Positions 5,453 through 12,275 of a stretch of DNA of 29,080 nt are shown here, one piece after another. The stretch comes from a virus, in the IMG/VR virus record IMGVR_UViG_3300022074_000269, positions 1 through 29,080 of that record. The stretch is one strand, 5' to 3'. Each line of letters begins with the position of its first letter. Within the stretch, counting starts at the first letter, position 1. The notes under the pieces were generated by a model, which saw only the letters and a list, made by a program, of their open reading frames with translations, ran no database searches and was not told the DNA's origin. The translations under genes were made by a program, and so were the position numbers.

Positions 5453-5626
5453 ATGATGTTTGTATTAGTGTGGATGCAGTTGTTCAGCACACAGACAGTG
5501 GAACACTACCAGTTAGGCAACTATGCCACACTGGAAGAGTGCCAGATTGAACTGAGCAAAGCAGCCAAGATGGTAACGCACAAGTCAGAGACAGTGGCTT
5601 GTCTAGAGGTAGAGGTACAGCAATGA
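5453..5626 (+). CDS. Small protein with hydrophobic N-terminus and paired cysteines, 57 aa
   Basis: The protein begins MMFVLVWMQLF, a short hydrophobic leader, followed by a polar domain with Cys30 (TLEEC) and Cys50 (VACLEVEV). Leader plus two cysteines suggests export and a disulphide, or a membrane-tethered peptide. GGAGACAGAAG precedes the two consecutive ATGs. Its stop overlaps the next start (ATGA). No family recognised. Confidence 0.6.
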   Translation: MMFVLVWMQLFSTQTVEHYQLGNYATLEECQIELSKAAKMVTHKSETVACLEVEVQQ

Positions 5627-5814
5627 CACCTAGTGAAGCAGCAGAGGTAGAAGCTAAGAAAACATTCGAGGGCTTTATCAAGTGGTGTAAGGTTTCATTC
5701 TACTGGATCATGGCAATCCTAGTGATCCTGGCATGGTGTGACTTTGGAGCAGACACTGAGACTGGTAGCCAGTACAATGGTGAGGTCTACGCACCAAAGA
5801 ATATAGGTAACTAG
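5623..5814 (+). CDS. Small single-span membrane protein, 63 aa
   Basis: After an acidic and then basic N-terminus (MTPSEAAEVEAKKTFEGFIK) comes one membrane segment (FYWIMAILVILAWCDF, about residues 29-45) and a short polar tail. The start at 5623 is chosen because it overlaps the previous stop as ATGA; an upstream in-frame alternative at 5599 has no better site. It could be a holin or inner-membrane factor, but one span and no lysis context are too little to name it. Confidence 0.6.
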   Translation: MTPSEAAEVEAKKTFEGFIKWCKVSFYWIMAILVILAWCDFGADTETGSQYNGEVYAPKNIGN

Positions 5815-5815
5815 T

Positions 5816-6046
5816 ATGCAACCAAAAGATAAACCATCACACATTCGTATCAAGCACGAGCCTACTCAGACACAAACAAAAAGAATCTGCAAACTCTATG
5901 GAAAACAATTTCGTAACATGGCAGAGGCAGCAAGGTACTGGGACATCAGTTATGCCTGGGCATCTGAACAAGTAAGGAAGGGTTGGAATCAGAATAACTT
6001 TCCACCTAAAGCGAGAAAGGGATATTCTTTAAGATGGTGGGGATAA
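5816..6046 (+). CDS. Small basic protein with NUMOD1-like DNA-binding segment, 76 aa
   Basis: The protein is basic. Its segment YGKQFRNMAEAARYWDISYA (about residues 27-46) fits the pattern of NUMOD1-type helix-turn-helix repeats (F-x-S/N-x-x-EAAR-x-x-x-IS), which in homing endonucleases and regulators bind DNA. No nuclease domain is attached. The ATG comes two bases after the previous stop. I infer DNA binding; the family call is tentative. Confidence 0.6.
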   Translation: MQPKDKPSHIRIKHEPTQTQTKRICKLYGKQFRNMAEAARYWDISYAWASEQVRKGWNQNNFPPKARKGYSLRWWG

Positions 6047-6071
6047 CAATTAAAGAAAGGAGGGACTACAC

Positions 6072-6254
6072 ATGGACTGTTGGCACTGTAAGTCTGAATT
6101 AATTTGGGGTGGAGACCACGACATTGATGAAGAAGAGACCTATTTATTTGGAGACTACAGCATGGTTACAAACCTTAGTTGTCCTGAGTGTAGCTCATAT
6201 GTCTTAGTGTACTATCCAAGGGAAGAAGAGGATGACATCAAAATGCATTCGTGA
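6072..6254 (+). CDS. Small zinc-ribbon protein, 60 aa
   Basis: A CxxC pair in MDCWHCKSELIWGGDHD and a second in LSCPECSSYV (about residues 37-40) form a zinc-ribbon signature separated by an acidic loop. I recall similar 'CWHC...ELIWGGDHD' proteins in marine phages, usually close to replication genes, without known function. AAAGGAGGG lies about eight bases upstream, one of the best ribosome binding sites in the window. It sits immediately before the primase-helicase gene. Confidence 0.75.
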   Translation: MDCWHCKSELIWGGDHDIDEEETYLFGDYSMVTNLSCPECSSYVLVYYPREEEDDIKMHS

Positions 6255-6378
6255 TATGACTGAAGATGAAAGACAACGTTCAATTGAAAGGGAACAGTGT
6301 AACAATGAAAGCAATAGTAAACAGCAACAACGAGATAAACCATCAACCTTGCCCATTCGAGGACTGTGGAAGCAGTGA
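6232..6378 (+). CDS. Possible small overlapping gene, 48 aa
   Basis: This frame starts MTSKCIRDMTEDERQRSIER and ends in RGLWKQ. Its ATG is preceded by AAGGGAAGAAGAGG, a strong purine-rich site, and it bridges the end of the zinc-ribbon gene and the start of the primase gene. It overlaps the primase by 74 bases or more, which is unusual. It may be a real small highly charged protein, or the frame may only serve to carry ribosomes to the primase start. Confidence 0.3.
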   Translation: MTSKCIRDMTEDERQRSIEREQCNNESNSKQQQRDKPSTLPIRGLWKQ

Positions 6379-7903
6379 CGCATTCAGCTACAACGTAGTG
6401 TCAAAGGTTGGTCACTGTAAGTCTTGTGACAGGGGCTACCCAAACAGGGCTAAGATGTTTGCTTGGGCTGAGGAAACTTATCCAATGCCCACACCAAAGG
6501 TAGACCTACGTAACACAAAGATAATCAGTGGTAGGTTCGATGGCATCAGAGGACTAGATGAGGATGTAGCAAAGCTCTACAACATTCAGTTGCAGTATGG
6601 TGAGGGTGGTGTACCAGTCAGGTACGCATTCAAGTATTCAAATAACGTTAAGTATAGAGGCCATGACGAGAAGAAGTTCTGGACTAAGGAACGAGGAGCA
6701 CTGACTGACCTATTTGGTCCTGACTTTAATGCAGGATCTAGTAAACGTATCTATGTTACTGAGGGTGAGTTCGATGCAGCCAGTCTCTATCAGGTACTAG
6801 GCAAGTCCTACCCAGTTAAGTCTTTACCAAGTGGCTCATTCAATGATGAGTTCCTAAAGAAAAACTTTGACTACCTTAACAGTTTTGAGATGGTGGTCTA
6901 CGCAGGTGAGTTGTCTGATGACACAGGCAAGGCAGCAGCAGAGAAACTATACAGCACAATGCCTGACAAGTTTTACTACGTGCCTATGTCTAAGTGGAAG
7001 GATGCTAACGAGTTCCTCATGAAGGGTGATGGTGAAGATCTTAAGTGGGCAGCACTCAAGCCACAGAGATTCAGCCCTGATAACTTTTTTGTAGGTGACT
7101 TGGAAGTAGAGAAGGCTATCCTCTACGAGAACCCATACGAGTATGTACCTACTGGACATAGTGGGCTAGATGAAAAGCTACGAGGTATGGTCAAGGGTGG
7201 TATCACATTCATCAAGGCTATGAGAGGTCAGGGTAAGACTGAACTTGCCAGGTATTTCGAGTGTGCTCTCCTGGAACAGGGTGTAAAGATTGGCTTAGTC
7301 CACATGGAAGAGATGAAGTCTACAACCTTTCGAGCTATGGCAACCTATGAACTAGGTGTAAACGTCAGAACTAAAGAGGATGCACAAGCAAATGGATTTG
7401 AAGAGAGACAAGTAATTGATGCAGGTCAGAGGATGGCAAGGGATGAACACACTATCCCCTTTGAGATGCGTAGTCATGAAGATCCAATGAAGATACTTGA
7501 CCATGTAAGGACAGCAGTCACAGTCTATGGGGCAGAGTTCGTATTCATAGATCACGTTCAGCGTCTAGCCTACCTGTCAAACTCTGGGGTTGATGCAGCT
7601 ACCAGTACACTGACAACTCTTGGTGCTAGGATGGCACAGCTTGCCAAGGAACTAAACATTGGTGTTATCTTTATCTCTCAGGTCAACGAGGATGGACGCA
7701 CAAAGTATGCAGCATCCCTGGAGGAAGAGGCTATCATCTGTATCAAACTCAAGAGAGATACAGAAGCAGAGGATGATACAGAGCGTAACACCACACAGTT
7801 TATAGTTGATAAAAATAGACCCTTCTCTAAGCTAGGTAATGCAGGGTCAGTATACTACGAGCCTGAGACAACTATCCTAGAAGAGGTTGTATTTCAGGGA
7901 TGA
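6305..7903 (+). CDS. T7 gp4-like primase-helicase, 532 aa
   Basis: This is the replicative primase-helicase: it makes primers and unwinds DNA at the fork ahead of the adjacent polymerase. An N-terminal zinc motif (Cys16, Cys21, Cys38, Cys41) is at the same place as in T7 gp4 (17-39), which is why I choose the ATG at 6305 (AAAGGGA upstream); an ATG at 6266 is possible. A TOPRIM segment follows (VTEGEFDAASL, Glu153; SDDTG, 204-208). The RecA-type helicase has Walker A AMRGQGKT (305-312) and Walker B FIDH (Asp416). The usual TOPRIM DxD is altered: only the Asp205-Asp206 pair precedes the Gly. The stop overlaps the polymerase start by four bases. Confidence 0.93.
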   Translation: MKAIVNSNNEINHQPCPFEDCGSSDAFSYNVVSKVGHCKSCDRGYPNRAKMFAWAEETYPMPTPKVDLRNTKIISGRFDGIRGLDEDVAKLYNIQLQYGEGGVPVRYAFKYSNNVKYRGHDEKKFWTKERGALTDLFGPDFNAGSSKRIYVTEGEFDAASLYQVLGKSYPVKSLPSGSFNDEFLKKNFDYLNSFEMVVYAGELSDDTGKAAAEKLYSTMPDKFYYVPMSKWKDANEFLMKGDGEDLKWAALKPQRFSPDNFFVGDLEVEKAILYENPYEYVPTGHSGLDEKLRGMVKGGITFIKAMRGQGKTELARYFECALLEQGVKIGLVHMEEMKSTTFRAMATYELGVNVRTKEDAQANGFEERQVIDAGQRMARDEHTIPFEMRSHEDPMKILDHVRTAVTVYGAEFVFIDHVQRLAYLSNSGVDAATSTLTTLGARMAQLAKELNIGVIFISQVNEDGRTKYAASLEEEAIICIKLKRDTEAEDDTERNTTQFIVDKNRPFSKLGNAGSVYYEPETTILEEVVFQG

Positions 7904-9861
7904 GAATACTTGTCAGTGACATAGAAACAAATGGTTTAGACAACAGTACTAAGCTCTGGATTTGTGGTGGTAAGGATCTATCGACAGGAGAGACCAGTCG
8001 ATTTGATAATTGCCTTGATGATCCAGTGGCTAAGGCTAAGGCTATCCAGTGGTATGAATCAGCAGACCTGATTGTTGGTCACAACTTCTTACAGTTTGAT
8101 GCACCAATGATTAACAAGTTGTTGAAGCCAGGGTTAATCAACCCACAAAAAGTTGTTGATACTCTGCTAGTCAGTAGACTTCACGACTACAACATAGCTA
8201 TCCCAAAGGGTGCTCAAAAACCTCACAGCCTACAAGCCTGGGGAATAAGATTAAACAAACACAAAGGAGAGTTTCATGAGTTTGATAAGTTCAGCAATGA
8301 GATGGTTGAATACTGGTATCAAGACATCGAGGTTACAGAATCTCTGTTCAATCACTTCCATGATATTATTTGGAGTCCTGATTGGCGTAAGTCTTTAAGG
8401 ACAGAGCATGATGTTCAGATAGAACTGGTACGTACAAGGTACTATGGCTTTCAATTTGATAAGACAAAGGCTGAGTTTCTACTCAACTCTATTGAACAGA
8501 AGAAGAATACTTTAGAGGAGCAATTCCAGGTGGACTTCCCACCACAACTGACTGAGATCAATCGTGTGAAGTATCGACTCAAGAAGGATGGTACTGAGAT
8601 GGCAACAGTTGCAAAGGCAAAGGAGAAGTATGCTCTGACTAGCGTAGAGGGTGATGATCTTATTTGTTCTGACTGGATTGAGTTTAAACCTGGCTCACCA
8701 AAGGATCGTATCAAAGCCCTCTGGGATGCAGGTTGGAATCCTGTTGATAGGACAGAGACTGCCAAGAAGTTCTTCATGAGAAAGATTGGAGACCCTTGGG
8801 GTAAGTCAATAGAGGCTATGGATGAGGACTTCTACAATCAAAAGAAGAAACACTTTGATACCTTTGGATTTACTGTATCAGAAGCAAACCTTGGTACACT
8901 ACCTGACACAGCACCTACAGGAGCAAAGGCTCTAGCCCAGTGGCTGACACTAGAAGGACGCAGAAGCTCACTGGTGGAGTGGATAGGCCAGTGTGGTGAT
9001 GATCTACGTATTCATGGTAACATAAACAACATTGGTGCTTGGACTGGCAGGTGTTCACACTCTGATCCTAACACTGCTAATATTTCTGCTCCCTTTCATG
9101 GTGATGCAAAGACACCAGTAGAAGAAGTAAAGAAGCAGTATGACCAACACCTCAGAGCCTGTTGGACTGTACCCTCTACCTCTTGGCTAGTTGGTACTGA
9201 TGCTGATGGCATTCAGTTGAGAGTATTAGCTGACTATCTCTGGCGTATGTATGATGAGGATCAGTATGCTCAGGCTATCATGAAGGGTAAGAAAGAAAAC
9301 GAGACAGACATTCACAACGTCAACAAGAATGCTCTGGATGTGCCACTAGGTACGAGGGATATGGCAAAGACTTTTATCTATGCTTGGCTACTAGGTGCAG
9401 GGATAGCTAAGACTGGTCAGATCCTTAAAGTAAGTATGAAGGAAGCACAGGATGCACGTATTCGTTTCGAGCAAAGCATTGGAGGTCTGTATGATCTGAA
9501 GAACAAATACATAAAACAAGTTGGAGAGAATGGTTGGTTCAAGGGCTATGATGGAAGACAGGTAAAAGTACCTAGTACTCACAAAGCCTTGGCAGGTATC
9601 CTACAGAATGGTGAGGCTTGTCTGATGAAGTATACCCTCCTGCGTTGGCACGACAGAGCACGTAAGGAAGGGATCAACTTCAAGATGGTAGGGTTTATTC
9701 ATGATGAGTACCAGGTAGAAGTAATAGGCACAAAGGAAGAGGCTGAAAGACTTGGAAAGATACAGGCACAGGCCATGCTAGACGTAGGTCAGGACTTAGG
9801 TTTTAAGATTCCTACACCTGGCTCATACGACATAGGAAAAAATTGGGCTGAGACCCATTGA
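7900..9861 (+). CDS. Family A DNA polymerase with 3'-5' exonuclease, 653 aa
   Basis: This enzyme replicates the phage genome together with the primase-helicase. The N-terminal exonuclease shows Exo I (Asp7, Glu9 in SDIETNGLD), Exo II (GHNFLQFD) and Exo III (YWYQD), so proofreading should be intact. The polymerase domain has motif A DADGIQLR (Asp434), motif B RDMAKTFIYAWLLGAG (Arg486, Lys490, Tyr494) and motif C IHDEYQ (His601, Asp602, Glu603), close to T7 gp5. The residue matching E. coli Pol I 762 is Tyr, while that matching Tyr766 is Leu498. There is no 5'-3' exonuclease domain. Length is slightly below T7 gp5. Confidence 0.95.
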   Translation: MRILVSDIETNGLDNSTKLWICGGKDLSTGETSRFDNCLDDPVAKAKAIQWYESADLIVGHNFLQFDAPMINKLLKPGLINPQKVVDTLLVSRLHDYNIAIPKGAQKPHSLQAWGIRLNKHKGEFHEFDKFSNEMVEYWYQDIEVTESLFNHFHDIIWSPDWRKSLRTEHDVQIELVRTRYYGFQFDKTKAEFLLNSIEQKKNTLEEQFQVDFPPQLTEINRVKYRLKKDGTEMATVAKAKEKYALTSVEGDDLICSDWIEFKPGSPKDRIKALWDAGWNPVDRTETAKKFFMRKIGDPWGKSIEAMDEDFYNQKKKHFDTFGFTVSEANLGTLPDTAPTGAKALAQWLTLEGRRSSLVEWIGQCGDDLRIHGNINNIGAWTGRCSHSDPNTANISAPFHGDAKTPVEEVKKQYDQHLRACWTVPSTSWLVGTDADGIQLRVLADYLWRMYDEDQYAQAIMKGKKENETDIHNVNKNALDVPLGTRDMAKTFIYAWLLGAGIAKTGQILKVSMKEAQDARIRFEQSIGGLYDLKNKYIKQVGENGWFKGYDGRQVKVPSTHKALAGILQNGEACLMKYTLLRWHDRARKEGINFKMVGFIHDEYQVEVIGTKEEAERLGKIQAQAMLDVGQDLGFKIPTPGSYDIGKNWAETH

Positions 9862-9890
9862 CATATTGGGTTATAGACCTTAGATATAAT
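9858..9890 (+). promoter_or_regulatory. Possible sigma70-type promoter before the SSB gene
   Basis: TTGACA (9858-9863) overlaps the polymerase stop. TAGATA follows after 17 bases, and TATAAT (9885-9890) after 21. The start TTGACATATTGGG resembles TTGACCTATTGAGG at 11703. It would feed the SSB gene, whose own ribosome binding site (AAAAGGAGGG) is strong. Promoter activity is inferred. Confidence 0.45.
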
Positions 9891-9914
9891 AACAGTAAGT
9901 AAAAGGAGGGCAAC

Positions 9915-10439
9915 ATGCCATCAACACAGATAGATGTTAAAGGAAAAATTACTTGGGCTAAAGTATTTGAGTCCAATCGTGATCGTGCAGAGTTTCACCA
10001 GGCAACAGATGGTGCTTACAAAGTCACAGTCACTACAGACAAGGACACTGCAAAGACCTTAGAAAAAGAAGGCTGCAGAAAAAAGATAAAGAAAGTCGAT
10101 GGTGGCTTTGAGGTAACATTTGATAGACCTCACGTTGGCAATCATGACTGGCAGGGTGGTGCTCCTATCGTTGCTGATATAACTGGTAAGGCTTGGGATC
10201 TACAGGATAAGGGTCTCATTGGTAATGGCAGTGAAGGCATCATTAAAGTTGAAATATATCCTACCCCAATGGGTAAGGGTACAAGGCTTCTTGGACTCCA
10301 AGTCCTTGATCATGTGGTCTACGAATCAGAGGGTGGTTCCTCCCAACCACGTTCAATGTTTACAGATCACTCCAATAGTTCTAGTGGTTCTAAGTCTTCG
10401 ACTTCCTCCCAAGAACCACAGGACTCAATACCCTTCTAG
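9915..10439 (+). CDS. Single-stranded DNA-binding protein, 174 aa
   Basis: The protein has an OB-fold-like N-terminal part (VKGKITWAKVFESN, then VTVTTDKDT and later IKVEIYPTPM), a serine-rich flexible linker (about 140-165) and a terminal QDSIPF tip. The acidic, Pro-Phe ending is the hallmark by which SSB proteins contact partner proteins. It lies between the polymerase and exonuclease genes, as SSB does in many T7-like phages, and would coat single strands and organise the fork. Size and placement parallel T7 gp2.5, though sequence similarity is not obvious. AAAAGGAGGG precedes the ATG. An apparent alternative frame at 10219-10530 is a shadow. Confidence 0.85.
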   Translation: MPSTQIDVKGKITWAKVFESNRDRAEFHQATDGAYKVTVTTDKDTAKTLEKEGCRKKIKKVDGGFEVTFDRPHVGNHDWQGGAPIVADITGKAWDLQDKGLIGNGSEGIIKVEIYPTPMGKGTRLLGLQVLDHVVYESEGGSSQPRSMFTDHSNSSSGSKSSTSSQEPQDSIPF

Positions 10440-10510
10440 GTTTTTCCTGTTCCTTTCCCCTAGAAGAAAACGCCCTCACCTTTTTGTTCATTTTAGGTGG
10501 GGGCTATTTT
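10433..10510 (+). terminator. Tandem hairpins after the SSB gene, the second terminator-like
   Basis: First, CTTCTAGG (10433-10440, including the SSB stop) is perfectly complementary to CCTAGAAG (10459-10466). Second, GCCCTCACCT (10472-10481) pairs with AGGTGGGGGC (10495-10504) with one G-T wobble, followed by TATTTT. The second looks like a weak rho-independent terminator or attenuator. It would limit transcription from the SSB gene into the exonuclease gene and protect the SSB mRNA end. Confidence 0.6.
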
Positions 10511-10526
10511 ATAAGAAGAGAGAGAC

Positions 10527-11318
10527 ATGAGTTACACCTACATAAAAAACGTTATAACAGATATGACTAATGAAGACTATCACTCAACCAGTGGTATATC
10601 TTCAAGTGCTGTAAAGGCAGTCTACAAAAAATCTTTGGCACACTGGAAGGGTGAGAAACGTAACCCTAACAATCCTGCTTTTGCTATGGGTAGTGCTGTC
10701 CATGCTAACTTACTGGAGAAAGAACGTAACCTGGTAGTCAAAGGACCAAAGACTAAGTCTAGTCTTGCCTTTAAAGAGATGAAGAATAACCTTGCTGAGG
10801 ATCAGATACTACTTACTGAGGTAGAGTTTAACGTAGCCAACTGTATAACCAGGGGTGCTCTAAGTAATCCTTCTTGTGCCTCCTATCTCAATCATCCACA
10901 CAGACTAAACGAGGTGAGTATTTTTGTAGAAGATCCTATCTCAGGATTAATTTTGAAGACTCGTCCAGACTTATTGATTGAGGATGAACACACAGTCTTT
11001 GATGTAAAGACAACACAGGATGCTAGTCCAAGAGGATTTTTAAAAGAGTGTCTCAAGTATGGATACTTGTTGCAGGGTGCTCACTATGTTTACGCATGTA
11101 AGTTAGCAGGTTATGACGTAGATAAATTTTCTTTTATAGCCTGTGAAAAGTCTGCCCCCTATCTCTCACATATTCATTTGATGAGTTCTGAAATTATGCA
11201 CTGGGCTATGAAACAACTGCACAAAACTTTAGCTGTTATAGCAAAGGCAGAAAAAGATTCTGACTACAGCACAGGTTGGGGTGACTATACTGTTATTGAA
11301 AAACCTGACTGGTTATGA
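10527..11318 (+). CDS. PDDEXK exonuclease (RecE/exonuclease VIII-like), 263 aa
   Basis: The protein begins with a MTNEDYHSTSGISSSAVKAV segment typical of phage RecE-like/DUF3799 nucleases, then AMGSAVHANLLE. The catalytic core is TRPDLLIEDEHTVFDVKTT (Asp, then D-V-K) followed by LLQGAHYVYA with its Gln-x-x-Tyr. It probably chews 5' ends for recombination and for breakdown of host DNA, the job of gp6 in T7. It lies next to endonuclease I, overlapping its start by four bases, so the two are translationally coupled. The ribosome binding site (GAGAGAG) is weak, and the terminator-like hairpin upstream may lower its expression relative to SSB. Confidence 0.85.
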   Translation: MSYTYIKNVITDMTNEDYHSTSGISSSAVKAVYKKSLAHWKGEKRNPNNPAFAMGSAVHANLLEKERNLVVKGPKTKSSLAFKEMKNNLAEDQILLTEVEFNVANCITRGALSNPSCASYLNHPHRLNEVSIFVEDPISGLILKTRPDLLIEDEHTVFDVKTTQDASPRGFLKECLKYGYLLQGAHYVYACKLAGYDVDKFSFIACEKSAPYLSHIHLMSSEIMHWAMKQLHKTLAVIAKAEKDSDYSTGWGDYTVIEKPDWL

Positions 11319-11701
11319 ATAGAAGAGCCAGGGCTTTAAAGGCAGGGTATCGTTCTGGCTTTGAGGATGATGTAGCAAAAGAGTTACGATCTAAAGGAAT
11401 TAAGTTTACGTATGAAGAAGAAAAGATTAAGTGGGTTGATCTTAAAATAAGAACCTACACACCTGATTTTGTTTTACCCAATGGTATAATTATAGAAACC
11501 AAGGGACGATTTGTAGCAAACGATAGGCGTAAGCACAAAGAGATTTCAAAACAATTTCCTGAATTAGATATTCGTTTTGTTTTTCAAAACAGTAGAGCAA
11601 AACTATACAAGGGTGCTAGGTCTTCTTATGGAGACTGGTGTAAAAAGTATGGTTTTCAATACGCAGAAAAAACAATTCCTGATGATTGGTTAAAAGAATA
11701 G
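11315..11701 (+). CDS. T7-type endonuclease I (Holliday junction resolvase), 128 aa
   Basis: The product matches T7 gp3 in length and layout. The catalytic set is visible as Glu17 (SGFEDDVAKEL), Asp51 (TPDFVLPNG) and Glu61-x-Lys63 (IIETKGRF), with spacing almost the same as Glu20, Asp55, Glu65, Lys67 of T7. The enzyme cuts branched DNA, resolves recombination junctions before packaging, and takes part in host DNA breakdown with the exonuclease encoded just upstream. Start overlaps the exonuclease stop (ATGA). The C-terminus (SSYGDWCKKYGFQYAEK and on) is conserved in style as well. Confidence 0.93.
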   Translation: MNRRARALKAGYRSGFEDDVAKELRSKGIKFTYEEEKIKWVDLKIRTYTPDFVLPNGIIIETKGRFVANDRRKHKEISKQFPELDIRFVFQNSRAKLYKGARSSYGDWCKKYGFQYAEKTIPDDWLKE

Positions 11702-11702
11702 A

Positions 11703-11730
11703 TTGACCTATTGAGGTTCTTCTATATAAC
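11703..11730 (+). promoter_or_regulatory. Possible sigma70-type promoter before the mazG-nrdJ group
   Basis: TTGACC (11703-11708) and TATAAC (11725-11730) are separated by 16 bases, a good host-type promoter layout. It begins directly after the endonuclease stop and shares TTGAC-TATTG-G with the stretch at 9858. It would drive the small gene at 11743, mazG and nrdJ. Confidence 0.5.
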
Positions 11731-11742
11731 TTGGAGGTTCCT

Positions 11743-11898
11743 GTGTTGTTTGAGGTTACGATGTTATTAGAGTTAGATCCTGACGCAAATTTTATTGCTT
11801 CAGATAGTACAAAGACAAGTCTTGAAGAAATAATTCGAGACACCATATATGATTTAGACGATGTTAAAATTATAGAAATAGATGCAAAGGAGAAATGA
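11743..11898 (+). CDS. Small acidic hypothetical protein, 51 aa
   Basis: A GTG start gives LFEVTMLLELDPDANFIASD, a helix (LEEIIRDTIYDLDD) and a final beta strand (VKIIEIDAKEK). The beta-alpha-beta pattern with an acidic helix resembles small proteins in marine phages, but I cannot name a family. TTGGAGG lies about six bases upstream of the GTG and the stop overlaps the mazG start, so it is well supported as a real gene filling the 193-base gap. Confidence 0.65.
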   Translation: MLFEVTMLLELDPDANFIASDSTKTSLEEIIRDTIYDLDDVKIIEIDAKEK

Positions 11899-12275
11899 TG
11901 TTAACACACCAAGACTTAGAAGACATGGGATACTTTGAAGCTTTCGAGGAGAACAAACCAATTAATCTAGAGGACTACGCTGAGTGGGTAGAGAATAAAA
12001 TGATTACCTCTGGTGATAAAAGATTCTTAGAGAACACTATGGGTTTGATAGGAGAGACAGGAGAGTTCTTTGAAAAGCTAAAGAAACATAAGAGAGATGA
12101 CACACCCTTAGATAAACAGGGTGTTACACTGGAAGCAGGGGATATGTTCTTTTACTTCATAGCTATACTAAATCTTTTAGATATAAAGCTTGATGATGTA
12201 GTAAAAGAAAACATGAAGAAGCTAGACAGTAGAGAGAAACGTGGAAAATTAAAAGGATCAGGAGACTACAGATGA
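11895..12275 (+). CDS. mazG: MazG-like nucleotide pyrophosphohydrolase, 126 aa
   Basis: MazG-type enzymes cleave nucleoside triphosphates to monophosphate and pyrophosphate in an all-helical fold. The metal-binding set is seen as GETGEFFEK (Glu54, Glu57) and LEAGDMFFY (Glu80, Asp83). MazG is common in marine phages, where roles in nucleotide recycling or in lowering ppGpp have been proposed; which applies here cannot be read. It is a single-domain version about half the length of E. coli MazG. It lies directly before nrdJ with a four-base overlap, which links it to dNTP supply. Two consecutive ATGs are possible starts. Confidence 0.85.
   Translation: MMLTHQDLEDMGYFEAFEENKPINLEDYAEWVENKMITSGDKRFLENTMGLIGETGEFFEKLKKHKRDDTPLDKQGVTLEAGDMFFYFIAILNLLDIKLDDVVKENMKKLDSREKRGKLKGSGDYR

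Noticed and set aside
5799-6046. Homing endonuclease, considered because of the NUMOD1-like segment
   Set aside because: There is no GIY-YIG or HNH motif in this 76-aa protein or beside it.
8451-8777. Minus-strand 108-aa frame inside the polymerase gene
   Set aside because: It is fully antisense to a well-supported gene and has serine/phenylalanine-rich composition typical of a shadow frame.
10219-10530. 103-aa reading frame overlapping the SSB gene
   Set aside because: It lies in another frame inside the SSB gene and over the hairpins, with low-complexity Arg/Pro/Phe-rich sequence and no ribosome binding site.
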